From Bacteroidaceae bacterium (lineage in GTDB: Bacteria > Bacteroidota > Bacteroidia > Bacteroidales > Bacteroidaceae): a stretch of 64,000 nucleotides of DNA. Under the pieces are notes generated by a model. It was not told where the DNA came from, did not search any database, and saw only the letters and a list, made by a program, of their open reading frames with translations. The position numbers and the translations under genes were made by a program. Numbering within the stretch: the first letter of the stretch is position 1; every line of letters starts with the position of its first letter. Shown here piece by piece: positions 1 to 8,769 of the stretch. The stretch spans positions 182,730 through 246,729 of the forward strand of contig JAFQBG010000003.1 of assembly GCA_017416705.1 (NCBI GenBank), in the 5' to 3' direction.

Positions 1-3000
1 GTTGTTGGGTAGTCGCCAAGACCATCACCGCTGCGTGCTTGATAATGGAATTGGAACATAGAAATAGCGTTGTTACCAAGTTCTATTGTAAGATGGTGGT
101 CGAGCCCGTCGGCAGGTGCAGTGGTGCTTTGCCAATTCGAGTGGAAGAATGAGCTCGGGTCGTTATCTAACAAATCCGCAACGTCGGAACCATCTTGTGG
201 GGCATTACACCATATATAATAGTCGGAGCCCTGTGTGGTTGTTAACCCTATTTCTGTGGTTTCGAACCCTATTGTTGCTGTATTGTTTATAAGTTCCTCG
301 GTTTGCCTTATGAGTTCTTCCAATTTTATGGTGTTGAGCTCTGTTGCGTCTTGTTCCACTTTGGTTAGGTACCATTGCGAGTTATCGGCATCGTGAGTCC
401 AACCAACTACTTTATTGGGGGAGTGTGAGGGGTCGTGCAGGTTGGTGAACTCGCCATACGGTGACACTTTTATTGCAAAAAGGCCAACGCCTTTGTTCAT
501 GTCTTCGACTATGTATTTGCCTTTTAAATTATCGTCTTGTGTTGCTGTCATTGATGTGCTTTTTGTAACAGCAGGCAGGTAATAACCGCTGACGCTTTTT
601 ATATAATATGCGCCCTCTGTGTCGCTTTCTATGAACTGCCAACGTGTGGTCTCTGCGCTTTCGTCGGCGCTGCTGCTAAGGCTTACCAATTGGCTTTCGC
701 TTTCGTTCAAATACATTATATCGTTTCTCCTCGATTTGATAATGAATGTACCTGAGTAGGAGAATGGTATGGTTATATCCTCTTTGTCAAGGGCTTCGAA
801 TTTCTCAATTTCGCTTTTAAGAATTTCGTATGCGGCACCGTAGCCGGTTCCGTTTGCTATTGCGGTTTGCGCTGTTGCAAGGGCTGTTTCAATACCTTTT
901 ACTGCCGAATACATGTAGAATCCTACGCGGGTGTAGGTGTCGTCCGATAGCGCTATAATGTCGTTTGCTTCGTTCATTAAATCTACAAGCAGTGCTTTGT
1001 ACATTGCCGTCATATCGACTTCGGCATCTGCTACTGTATTGTCGGTAGCTACGTACGATATTGTGGCTGTTCCTTGCATTAACGCTTCCTTGGCCTCCTC
1101 GCTAAGTTCGAATGTGCTTTTGTTGGCAAATGCCAGCAACTCGCCGTTTTCGTCGAATATGAGGAAACCGGCTGCTCCCTCGCCACCGCTCATGGTCACT
1201 GTGCCGTCTTCGTTCATTGTGGCTGTGTAGTCGGTGCTTAGTGTTCCATCTACAACATCCAAGTAGGAACCATATTCGGCTGTTGCCGAGCCGTCCCACA
1301 TGGCGCGCGCTGTTGTTCCGTCGTGTTGTACACCTGTTTCGCCTGTGGCGTCGTTAATGAGCAGTACGGCGTAGTTGGGCTCATATCCCAAACTTTTTAC
1401 GTATTCTACTGCTTCGTCAATATCCTCTTGTGTCTGGTTGTATGTACCATTGGAGTAATCGCCTATGAGTACGTTATCCATTACTTCCAAATATCCGTGG
1501 GCGCGGAAGAACTCGGTGAGGTCGTCGCCTGATGCCACACAGCAGTGTTTGTAGAATTTAAGCAACGACTCGGAGCCGGCTATCTGTGAACCGTTTTGCA
1601 AGGGGTCGCGACGGCATAGCTCCATCAAACGGGGGAAGAACTGTGTGTTTTTACCGGCAAGGTGGTAGTAGAGCCACAGACGGTAGTACATGTGGGTGAG
1701 TGCCCAAATATTGTTGGTATAGGCGTTGTTGTCCTCGGTGTTATAGGCTTCCAACACGCTTTCCAATGAACCCGAGCTGCCGTTAACACGCGATGTTGCC
1801 ATACCCATGTACCACACTGCGATGTTCGCGTATAGGTTGTTTGTTACCTCGGTTTGGCCGTTTAGGTTTATAATTCCTTGGTGTTGGTGGCCTATCTCGT
1901 GCGCGGGGCCCCATGTGTATCCTGCCACGTTGGCAATCCCGCCTATAATCTCCCCCAATGTATTATAGTGGTAGTTACAGTTTCTGTCGCCACCGCTCAT
2001 GTAGCCGCTGTATGCTCCCAGAGCCACACCGTGGTGGTTGAAATACTCGCTGTAATCTACTTCGCCACAGAATTGACGGTAGGTCAGTCCGTCTAATTCC
2101 GATTCTCCGGTGTAGTCGTATATCTCGGCTTTATCGCCTTCGTCTGTCCAGCGGGGGTACATATCGTTCATGGTTGCCATTTGCGAGTCGCTGATGACAC
2201 CCATGGTGGCAAGCTCCGACATGTGTATTCGGTCCCAAGCCTCCAACATGATGTTTATTTTTCCTGTCGAGGCATTCAGGCCCATTCCTGTGTAGCTGTC
2301 GTAGCTGCTGCTGTTGTTATAGGGCACGGAGGGGACGGATAAATTGTCCAGCCAATGGGCTATACCGTATTGGCTGTTTCCTTCGCTGTCGGTAATTGAA
2401 TTCAATTCGAACTGCAATGTCTGACGGTGGCCAAGCAGGGTGAAGTCGGCTGTCGAGGCGCGCTCCTTGTAGTAGGTCCAGTCGGCGTCGTTATCCACAT
2501 CGCCCCAAAGGTCTTCGGTAGATGTTTTATCGGCAAGGTAGTCGCCAATGGCATTGTAATAACCGTTGATGTGGCCACCCTCTATGTGTATTTTAAGCGG
2601 TTTGTAACTCGATAGCTTGTGGGGGAAGCGTGTGGCGTCGTCGGTGCCTGCGCTGTTGTATGTGTGAACCACATAGTTTATCCACAATGCAGTGCCATCG
2701 GCAAGATAGGGGATTATGTTCAGTCCTTCATTTAATTCGGTGTAGTGCACCGAATTGTAATAATTTAATTGTCCGTGTCCGTTTATATGGCCAATCCATA
2801 GTTCGGCACCATCGAGTATGTCACCCTCTACCATTATATATATTGGTTGCATATAGTTTGCAAATATACCGGTGGGGTTGTCCATGTTGTTATGTCGGTT
2901 TATGCGCAGGAAACCGGTGATTTCGCCCTCAATACTATATGGCTCGTACATCTGCACGCGGAATTTCTTGGCGTAATCGCTGTCCCAACCCTCTTTTTCG

Positions 3001-3743
3001 GCTACGGCGTTATCCTCGGCCCAACTGTTGTCGCGCACTTTTTTCACTGTCTGTTGCAATGCGGCGGGCAGTGCGGCGTAGTTGGCATCGGCGGCTAAAT
3101 CGTCGTCGGTCATGTCTGCGTAGCTGTCGTTGAGCGTGGTACATGCCTTGTCGCTGAAAATGTTGTATAGCGCAGTGGATATTGTGCTTATTTTCTCGTC
3201 GGTGGGAACGAACGCGGCTGCATCGGCCCAAGCCTGCTCTATCTCCTCTGTGGTTTTGTCAACCGTTGTAATGGCCCACTGCGAAGCATCGCTTGTTGTC
3301 CATCCTACTATGCCGCCACCTTGGCTTGTGGCATAGTGGGCATAGCCGTAGCCTCCATGTGCTTCGCTCTTGAATACATTGTAGGTATCTACGGTTGAAA
3401 GGTCGAAATGGGTTTCTGTTGCAGAGTTATCGGCTGTTAACCCCCAAAAAGAACTTTGACCGTTGCCTTTAAGATAGGTTCCGGTTGCAAGATTACGCAG
3501 GGTGAAATAGTCTGCTGTAACTGTTGCATACCATAACTGTGACAATTGCTCACTGTTTGCGGTGACGCCATACACCGAATTAAGGCCGGTGGCAGCCATT
3601 GCAATGTTTGTGTTGCTCTTGTTGGTAAAGTGGTACACCTTGCCATCTTCAAGAGCCGATAGTTGGGCGTGTACTCCCATTGGCAGTAGAATTGCCATTA
3701 GCACAAGGAGCATGCGCCAACATTTCAGATGTTTTTTTTCCAT
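1..3743 (-). CDS. M60 family (mucinase/enhancin-type) zinc metallopeptidase with lectin-like domains, C-terminus cut by window edge
   Basis: Secreted zinc peptidase, probably acting on mucin-type glycoproteins at or outside the cell surface. The frame is open from the ATG at 3743 to the window edge (at least 1247 residues, no stop). After a signal peptide (about residues 1-27) comes a ricin-like beta-trefoil segment (about 30-140). The M60 core follows, with the gluzincin motif HEIGH at residues 615-619 (bases 1887-1901) and a second ligand Glu at 632, fitting HExxH-x(8-28)-E. A second ricin-like stretch lies near 920-1090, and from about 1150 a discoidin/CBM32-like fold begins and is truncated. 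The start is chosen because the signal peptide follows it directly. The family is known for mucin-degrading members in gut commensals; substrate here is inference. Full length and any T9SS sorting domain lie outside the window. Confidence 0.9.
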   Translation of the reverse strand, partial: MEKKHLKCWRMLLVLMAILLPMGVHAQLSALEDGKVYHFTNKSNTNIAMAATGLNSVYGVTANSEQLSQLWYATVTADYFTLRNLATGTYLKGNGQSSFWGLTADNSATETHFDLSTVDTYNVFKSEAHGGYGYAHYATSQGGGIVGWTTSDASQWAITTVDKTTEEIEQAWADAAAFVPTDEKISTISTALYNIFSDKACTTLNDSYADMTDDDLAADANYAALPAALQQTVKKVRDNSWAEDNAVAEKEGWDSDYAKKFRVQMYEPYSIEGEITGFLRINRHNNMDNPTGIFANYMQPIYIMVEGDILDGAELWIGHINGHGQLNYYNSVHYTELNEGLNIIPYLADGTALWINYVVHTYNSAGTDDATRFPHKLSSYKPLKIHIEGGHINGYYNAIGDYLADKTSTEDLWGDVDNDADWTYYKERASTADFTLLGHRQTLQFELNSITDSEGNSQYGIAHWLDNLSVPSVPYNNSSSYDSYTGMGLNASTGKINIMLEAWDRIHMSELATMGVISDSQMATMNDMYPRWTDEGDKAEIYDYTGESELDGLTYRQFCGEVDYSEYFNHHGVALGAYSGYMSGGDRNCNYHYNTLGEIIGGIANVAGYTWGPAHEIGHQHQGIINLNGQTEVTNNLYANIAVWYMGMATSRVNGSSGSLESVLEAYNTEDNNAYTNNIWALTHMYYRLWLYYHLAGKNTQFFPRLMELCRRDPLQNGSQIAGSESLLKFYKHCCVASGDDLTEFFRAHGYLEVMDNVLIGDYSNGTYNQTQEDIDEAVEYVKSLGYEPNYAVLLINDATGETGVQHDGTTARAMWDGSATAEYGSYLDVVDGTLSTDYTATMNEDGTVTMSGGEGAAGFLIFDENGELLAFANKSTFELSEEAKEALMQGTATISYVATDNTVADAEVDMTAMYKALLVDLMNEANDIIALSDDTYTRVGFYMYSAVKGIETALATAQTAIANGTGYGAAYEILKSEIEKFEALDKEDITIPFSYSGTFIIKSRRNDIMYLNESESQLVSLSSSADESAETTRWQFIESDTEGAYYIKSVSGYYLPAVTKSTSMTATQDDNLKGKYIVEDMNKGVGLFAIKVSPYGEFTNLHDPSHSPNKVVGWTHDADNSQWYLTKVEQDATELNTIKLEELIRQTEELINNTATIGFETTEIGLTTTQGSDYYIWCNAPQDGSDVADLLDNDPSSFFHSNWQSTTAPADGLDHHLTIELGNNAISMFQFHYQARSGDGLGDYPT

Positions 3744-4139
3744 TGATGTTTTTTTTAAAAAATATTTTACAAATAGTTGTACATGACACAAATATTGCAC
3801 ATAGCGCATGTGCAATACATTATTTTCTTATATTAAATTTACAAAAAAGATTTTAATAGACTAAGGAGTGGGGAATTAAAATATTCTTGAAAAATATTTT
3901 TTATACAAAACGGGAAAAAATAACCATAAAAAAGGGTCGTCTTAAATATCTAAAAAATATTTAATGTCCTATTTTTCTTTTTATTCCGAATTTGCGGGAC
4001 GTATTGGGTTTGTCTCGTTGGTTGGTAAATTTTCTTTACATATATAGCCCACACGATACCTGCTTTGCTGCGGAGACAGCCGACCATGGCAGTGCGAGTC
4101 TGCTGTGCCGGTGCCGGTTATGGAAAAAATCAGGTGGGG
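3744..4139. other. 396-base intergenic region upstream of the M60 peptidase
   Basis: No credible gene. The part next to the peptidase (3744-3990) is very AT-rich and holds a palindrome (3793-3817). The part near 4060-4130 is GC-richer with no clear terminator hairpin. Confidence 0.7.
3793..3817 (-). promoter_or_regulatory. Palindrome in the promoter region of the M60 peptidase gene
   Basis: Perfect inverted repeat: arms TATTGCACAT and ATGTGCAATA around AGCGC. On the minus strand its end runs into AATATTTG, one base from the -7 consensus TAnnTTTG, about 45 bases before the ATG. A dimeric regulator site is the simplest reading, but no family is recognised. Confidence 0.45.
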
Positions 4140-4643
4140 TTAGTTTTGTATTATCAGGTAGCTGCCGTTTAGGAATACCCTGTATCGCCACAATACGCGT
4201 GAATTGCCTTCGATGGGTATGCCGCCGCTGTTCAGGTCGTACACGCTGCCGCAGTTGTGGCATGTGGCAAGCCCTATGTCGTCTATGTCCAGACGGTAGC
4301 GTGCCATGTCGCACTTGGGGCATGCCCAGTCGTATGCAAAAATTTCCCCTTCCTCTAACGACGGGGTGCCTATTATGAAACCGCCAAGGCCGTACTGGAA
4401 TTTTTGCCTTGCCTCTTGCTCGGTGAGTTCGTGGGTGTATGTGTTCCCTTGTGCATCGGTGGCTTCGTACGATGTGCCGCTTTTTCTTTTTACGGTGATG
4501 AATTGTCCGTAGCTTGTCACTTGGTTAAAGGGTGGGAATGTTATGTCGCACGAAAAATTTGCCGCATATCCCGAGTAGGGCGACTCGCTGCACGCTGTCA
4601 GGAATAAAATGGCTGTCAGGGTTGTTATTATAAGTTTTCTCAT
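4140..4643 (-). CDS. Small lipoprotein with a paired-CxxC (Rieske-like or zinc-ribbon) domain
   Basis: 167-residue lipoprotein of unknown function. The N-terminus is a lipoprotein signal (FLTAC, Cys at about 18), so the mature protein is membrane-anchored. The C-terminal half has a CPKC pair and a CHNC pair about 20 residues apart, followed by a glycine-rich turn. The spacing and the fold-like context resemble a degenerate Rieske centre, but the usual CxH...CxxH ligands are not both present, so a structural zinc site is equally possible. It is the last gene of the pyrE-argH run, 40 bases after argH. Confidence 0.7.
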   Translation of the reverse strand: MRKLIITTLTAILFLTACSESPYSGYAANFSCDITFPPFNQVTSYGQFITVKRKSGTSYEATDAQGNTYTHELTEQEARQKFQYGLGGFIIGTPSLEEGEIFAYDWACPKCDMARYRLDIDDIGLATCHNCGSVYDLNSGGIPIEGNSRVLWRYRVFLNGSYLIIQN

Positions 4644-4683
4644 CGGCTGTTTTTATAGAATAACGTGGCGTTGGTGCGGTTTC

Positions 4684-6027
4684 TTACTCCCTGCCAAGCA
4701 GTTTGTTTTCGGCGGTGGTGGCGGAGGCAAAGTCCATGGAGCCGTAGATGCTCTCCATGAGGGCGGCTATGCGGTCGTTGCACAGGTTGCCTATGCTTCC
4801 TTCGTGGGTGTGGCTTATATCCTTTTGTGCCACGAATGTGCCTTCCTCTATTTGCAAGCCCACTTTTTTGTAGGCATCGCGGAATGGCATGCCGGCGGCG
4901 GCAAGGCGGTTTACCTCCTCGACGCTGAACATGGCGTCGTAGCGTTTGTCGTCAAGGATGTTTTTGTTTACCTCTATGCGTTCTATTATGTATGTTGCCA
5001 TGCGCAGACACTCCAACAGCTCGTCGAATGCAGGCAGGAATACCTCCTTTATTATTTGCAAGTCGCGGAAATAGCCGCAGGGCAGGTTGTTCATGATGAG
5101 TGTTATGTCGGTGGGGAGTGCTTGCAGACGGTTGCATCGCGCACGTAGCAGTTCGAACACGTCGGGGTTCTTTTTATGGGGCATGATGCTCGACCCTGTG
5201 GTACATTCGGCGGGCAGCTTGACAAATCCGAAATTCTGCGAATTGAACAGGCATGCGTCGAATGCCATCTTGGCAAGCGTGCCTGCAACGCCGGCAAGGG
5301 CATAGGCTACGTTACGTTCGCATTTGCCACGCCCCATTTGGGCATACACCACGTTGTAGTTCATGCTGTCGAAGCCCAACAGTTCGGTGGTCATGGTGCG
5401 GTTTAGGGGGAACGACGACCCATAGCCGGCTGCCGAGCCAAGGGGGTTGCGGTTGCACATGCGGTAGGCGGCTTGCAGGAACAGCATGTCGTCGGTGAGG
5501 CTTTCGGCGTATGCTCCAAACCATAGCCCGAACGACGAGGGCATGGCTACTTGCAGGTGGGTGTAGCCGGGCATAAGCACATCCTTGTGACGGTTGCTTT
5601 GCTCCAACAGGGTGTCGAAAAGGGTTTTTACAGCCTCGCACACCATGCTTAGACGGTGGCGGGTGAACAGTTTTAAATCGACAAGCACTTGGTCGTTGCG
5701 CGAACGGCCGCAGTGTATCTTCTTGCCTGTGTCGCCCAACTTGCGTGTGAGCATCAGCTCCACTTGCGAGTGTACATCCTCGACACCCTCTTCTATTACA
5801 AATTCATTGTTTTCGACTATGGCATATATGTTGCGCAACTCGTTGTGCAGCTGCTGTGTCTCATTGCTGTCGAGCATTCCTATGCTGTGCAGCATGGCAC
5901 TGTGGGCTATGGAGCCTAAAATGTCGTAGCGTGCCAATTGCAGGTCGAGTTCGCGGTCCTTGCCCACCGTGAAACGCTCTATCTCGGGGTTTACGGTGCT
6001 GTTCTTATCCCATAGTTTTTTTGCCAT
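4684..6027 (-). CDS. argH: Argininosuccinate lyase
   Basis: Cytoplasmic last step of arginine synthesis: argininosuccinate to arginine plus fumarate. At 447 residues it is of normal length for the fumarase/aspartase superfamily. The early motif CGRSRNDQ lies near residue 105, and the superfamily signature GSSIMPHKKNP around residue 279 is intact, including the flexible-loop Ser. The gene is about 57 bases downstream of the START-like gene and on the same strand as pyrE, so probably co-transcribed. Nothing unusual in the active-site motifs. Confidence 0.96.
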   Translation of the reverse strand: MAKKLWDKNSTVNPEIERFTVGKDRELDLQLARYDILGSIAHSAMLHSIGMLDSNETQQLHNELRNIYAIVENNEFVIEEGVEDVHSQVELMLTRKLGDTGKKIHCGRSRNDQVLVDLKLFTRHRLSMVCEAVKTLFDTLLEQSNRHKDVLMPGYTHLQVAMPSSFGLWFGAYAESLTDDMLFLQAAYRMCNRNPLGSAAGYGSSFPLNRTMTTELLGFDSMNYNVVYAQMGRGKCERNVAYALAGVAGTLAKMAFDACLFNSQNFGFVKLPAECTTGSSIMPHKKNPDVFELLRARCNRLQALPTDITLIMNNLPCGYFRDLQIIKEVFLPAFDELLECLRMATYIIERIEVNKNILDDKRYDAMFSVEEVNRLAAAGMPFRDAYKKVGLQIEEGTFVAQKDISHTHEGSIGNLCNDRIAALMESIYGSMDFASATTAENKLLGRE

Positions 6028-6084
6028 AGTCTGTTGGTTGCTGTTTTTTAGTGGTTGTATGCTGTCTGTATGTGTGCGACGGCA

Positions 6085-6495
6085 TCAGTATTTAATTAAG
6101 GATAGGGTGTCGGCTATTTTTTCCAATCCCTCTTTCAGTGGTTTCTCTATCATGCCGCGAAGCATGAAGTTTATATCGGCCTTGGCTACCACACGCATTT
6201 TTGAGGCTTCGTCGCCGTCGGGGATTATCTGTATCCACATGTTCATGGGTATGGGCGAGCCTGCCGCCTCGAATTTTATACATTTGGGCGATTCGCGCTC
6301 TACTACTTTTATTGTCACCTTGCCCACAGGGGGGACATCTACTGTCACTTGGTCGCGGTCGTAGCTGAACTCTTTTACTTTGTCCTCGGGCAGTTTGTCT
6401 TTGAGTGCTTCAAGGTTGTTCAGGTCCTCGAGCTTGGCATATACCCTCTCTTGTGAGTAGGGTATATGCTTTACGTTGCTTTCGTATTGGCTCAT
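6085..6495 (-). CDS. SRPBCC/START-like domain protein
   Basis: 136-residue protein of the polyketide-cyclase/START-like (SRPBCC) fold, a helix-grip cavity fold that binds hydrophobic ligands. Seen: no signal peptide, alternating strands with a long C-terminal helix (MIEKPLKEGLEKIADTL) typical of the fold. It begins 4 bases after the pyrE stop and precedes argH, so it is part of that operon. Ligand and role are unknown; linkage with pyrE and argH is, from memory, common in Bacteroidales, but gives no function. Confidence 0.8.
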   Translation of the reverse strand: MSQYESNVKHIPYSQERVYAKLEDLNNLEALKDKLPEDKVKEFSYDRDQVTVDVPPVGKVTIKVVERESPKCIKFEAAGSPIPMNMWIQIIPDGDEASKMRVVAKADINFMLRGMIEKPLKEGLEKIADTLSLIKY

Positions 6496-6499
6496 TGTG

Positions 6500-7144
6500 T
6501 TATTTTAAATCGTTTCTCCACTCCGAGGGGTTTGCTCGCCACTCTTTGAGTGTGGGCATTACATCCTCTGTTATATATCCTGTGGCTTTGGCTGCTTCGA
6601 GCACCGATTCGTAGTCGGTGAGTGTGATTAATTTCACTCCGGCTTTTTCGAATGCCTCTTGGGCAACAGAGAAACCGTATGTGAACGATGCCACCATGCC
6701 CACTACCTCGACGCCGGCTGCACGCAGAGCGTCAACGGCTTTCAGGCTGCTGAGGCCTGTCGATACAAGGTCCTCTACTACAATAACTTTTGCTCCGGGC
6801 TTAACATCGCCCTCGATGAGGTTGCCAAGGCCATGGTCCTTTGCCGATGAACGAACATATACAAAAGGCTTTGCAAGCTCCTCGGCAACCAAGGCACCTT
6901 GTGCTATGGCACCGGTGGCAACGCCTGCTACTGTGTCGGCTTCGGGGAATTCTTGCAGTATGAGGTTGGCAAGTCCCAATTTCACACGTGTGCGCAATTC
7001 GGGGAACGACAAGGTCTTGCGGTTGTCGCAATAGAATGGCGATTTCCATCCCGATGCCCATGTGAAGGGTTGCTCGGGTTGTAGTTTAACGGCTTTGATT
7101 TTTAATAGTTCTGCCGCCAGAACAATTTTCGATTTGTTTGTCAT
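6500..7144 (-). CDS. pyrE: Orotate phosphoribosyltransferase
   Basis: Converts orotate and PRPP to orotidine 5'-phosphate in de novo pyrimidine synthesis, cytoplasmic. 214 residues, normal length. The PRPP-binding loop VIVVEDLVSTGLSS (about residues 118-131) is intact, and the catalytic-loop lysines (SSAKDHG) are visible. First gene of the run pyrE, START-like, argH, lipoprotein. A TATATTCG -7 element on the minus strand (7204-7211), provided by a repeated element, lies about 60 bases upstream of the ATG. Confidence 0.96.
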   Translation of the reverse strand: MTNKSKIVLAAELLKIKAVKLQPEQPFTWASGWKSPFYCDNRKTLSFPELRTRVKLGLANLILQEFPEADTVAGVATGAIAQGALVAEELAKPFVYVRSSAKDHGLGNLIEGDVKPGAKVIVVEDLVSTGLSSLKAVDALRAAGVEVVGMVASFTYGFSVAQEAFEKAGVKLITLTDYESVLEAAKATGYITEDVMPTLKEWRANPSEWRNDLK

Positions 7145-7203
7145 TGTATATTGGTTTTATAGGTTTATGAACGTTTCTTTCGGTGTTTTTATTGTTTTCG
7201 CTG

Positions 7204-7211
7204 CGAATATA
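7204..7211 (-). promoter_or_regulatory. Candidate -7 element of the pyrE promoter
   Basis: Minus strand reads TATATTCG, matching the Bacteroidetes -7 consensus TAnnTTTG with the common C variant. A TTCG lies 21 bases upstream as a weak -33 element. The element is the end of the repeated sequence described at 7211-7378. The expected start of transcription is near 7197, 53 bases before the ATG. Confidence 0.5.
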
Positions 7212-7378
7212 CTAACAAGCGAGCGAAAAAAACGAAGTTTACTTCGGTTTTTTTACAGCGAGCGCAGTAGTATATCTGTCATTTATGGCAAATAACTAAC
7301 AAGCGAGCGAAAAAAACGAAGTTTACTTCGGTTTTTTTACAGCGAGCGCAGTGGTATATCTGTCATTTATGGCAAACA
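7211..7378. repeat. Two tandem 84-base repeats, each with a terminator-like hairpin
   Basis: Units 7211-7294 and 7295-7378 are nearly identical. Each contains an inverted repeat with arms AAAAAAACGAAGT and ACTTCGGTTTTTTT, flanked by GCGAGCG motifs in direct orientation. On the minus strand this forms stem plus T-run after the SUI1-like gene, so the pair can act as a double terminator. Unit 1 is also enclosed by ATATACTA/TAGTATAT arms. A diverged copy occurs at 48664-48730. Confidence 0.85.
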
Positions 7379-7539
7379 TATAAAATATTCGGCGTTTTTT
7401 GTGTGCCGCACACAAATATTTGATGTTTTGCACAAATATTATCGGCTTCAAGGGCATGCAGGCTGCGCGGCTGCAAAAAAGTGCTCCACCGGCATCGTTG
7501 AATGAAAAAACAGTGCAGCAACCGCTTGTCGGCGCCCTC

Positions 7540-7878
7540 TTATTTGGTTTGGCTGTATCCCTCTTTTTTCAGAATTTCAATAACTTTCTCCTTTATGTCG
7601 CCTTGTATTATTATTTCGCCATCCTTTGCACTGCCGCCGACACCGCATTTTGTTTTCAGCAGTCGGGCAAGCTCGCCAAGGTCGCTGCCGGTGCCAATGA
7701 AATTCCTTACTATGGTGGCTGTTTTCCCGCCGCGATGATGCTTCTCGATGCTCACTCTTAGCTTCTGCTGTTGCTTGGGCAATGTATCATTTTCCTCCTT
7801 TTCATCGGTAAAATATTCGAAATCGGGGTTAGTGGAATAGACTATGTTAAGCCTCTCCTTCCAGTCGTTTTTTTTCAT
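7540..7878 (-). CDS. Translation initiation factor SUI1/eIF1-like protein (YciH family)
   Basis: 112-residue protein of the bacterial SUI1/eIF1 family (E. coli YciH), which binds the small ribosomal subunit and can influence start-codon fidelity. The C-terminal two thirds carry the SUI1 core: TIVRNFIGTGSDLGELARLL followed by KCGVGGSAKDGEIIIQGD. The start at 7878 (MKKNDW) is preferred over the in-frame ATG at 7944, because a perfect -7 element (TACTTTTG, minus strand, 7904-7911) lies between them. It stands alone, with repeats downstream and rex divergent. Confidence 0.85.
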   Translation of the reverse strand: MKKNDWKERLNIVYSTNPDFEYFTDEKEENDTLPKQQQKLRVSIEKHHRGGKTATIVRNFIGTGSDLGELARLLKTKCGVGGSAKDGEIIIQGDIKEKVIEILKKEGYSQTK

Positions 7879-8091
7879 GTCGTAAACAGCTATGGGGTTT
7901 GTGCAAAAGTAATTATTTTCTTTTGAAAAACATATATAAACCACATTCCTGCATACTCTTTTTTTTGTTTTTAACGTATAAATTTTCTACTCTTGCAAAA
8001 TAAGGTTAAATTTGTCGCGTTATTATATATGCGCGCATTACGCGATTATACTATGTTGTTGCCGCCTGTCGGTGGCATGTGATTTTGAAAA

Positions 8092-8769
8092 ATGGATACG
8101 CTGTCAAATACTTACCGAGTTCCCGAACCTACCCTGCGACGCCTTCCATGGTATCTGTCGGTGTGTCGCCTGTTAAAGGCACAGGGCGAGATGTTTGTCT
8201 CCTCGACAAGGCTGTCGAAAGAGACCAATATAGTGGCATCGCAAATCGCCAAGGACTTGTCGTGTGTGAATATTGTGGGGCGCACCCGTGTGGGCTACGA
8301 TATAGACAACCTATTGGAGGTGCTCGAAGATTTTTTGGGATTTAAAAAAATACACAAGGCGTTTCTCTTTGGCGCAGGACGACTTGGCGGTGCCTTGCTG
8401 AAAGACACCGGACTGAAACAATTTGGTTTGGAGGTGGTGGCAGCCTTTGACAACAACCCTAAACTCGTGGGGCGCATCATATCGGGGGTTCCGGTGTATC
8501 ACATAAGCGAAATAGGTGCCAAGATGAGCCGCCACAATGTGAAGATAGGCGTTCTGACTGTGCCCATAGACAATGCACAGGAGGTTGCCGACAGAATGGT
8601 GGTGTGGGGCATAAAGGCCATTTGGAATTTCACCCCCTTGCGCATACGTGTCCCCGACGATATCGTGGTGCAGAACACATCGCTCTATGCCCATCTGTCG
8701 CTTATGTTTAATCGTTTGGACAGCATGGTCGATGAAAACCCGCAAACAGATAAAACGACAAAAAAATGA
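8092..8769 (+). CDS. rex: Redox-sensing transcriptional repressor Rex
   Basis: DNA-binding repressor that senses the NADH/NAD+ ratio and typically controls fermentation and respiration genes. 225 residues, family-typical. An N-terminal winged helix (about 10-80; LLKAQGEMFVSSTRLSKET) is followed by a Rossmann domain with FLFGAGRLGGALL at about 91-103. TAAATTTG at 8007-8014 is a perfect -7 element upstream. The stop overlaps the start of the next gene by four bases (ATGA), which implies translational coupling. Confidence 0.94.
   Translation: MDTLSNTYRVPEPTLRRLPWYLSVCRLLKAQGEMFVSSTRLSKETNIVASQIAKDLSCVNIVGRTRVGYDIDNLLEVLEDFLGFKKIHKAFLFGAGRLGGALLKDTGLKQFGLEVVAAFDNNPKLVGRIISGVPVYHISEIGAKMSRHNVKIGVLTVPIDNAQEVADRMVVWGIKAIWNFTPLRIRVPDDIVVQNTSLYAHLSLMFNRLDSMVDENPQTDKTTKK

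Larger units (their letters stand above)
7145..7539. other. 395-base intergenic region between the SUI1-like gene and pyrE
   Basis: Holds two tandem 84-base repeats (7211-7378), a candidate pyrE promoter, an 8-base-arm palindrome (arms TTTGTGTG/CACACAAA, 7398-7416) and a 10-base direct repeat CACAAATATT at 7411 and 7431. No gene seen. Confidence 0.75.

Noticed and set aside
937-3786. Numerous plus-strand frames opposite the M60 gene
   Set aside because: The minus strand carries one uninterrupted frame with clear M60 motifs; the others are its shadows.
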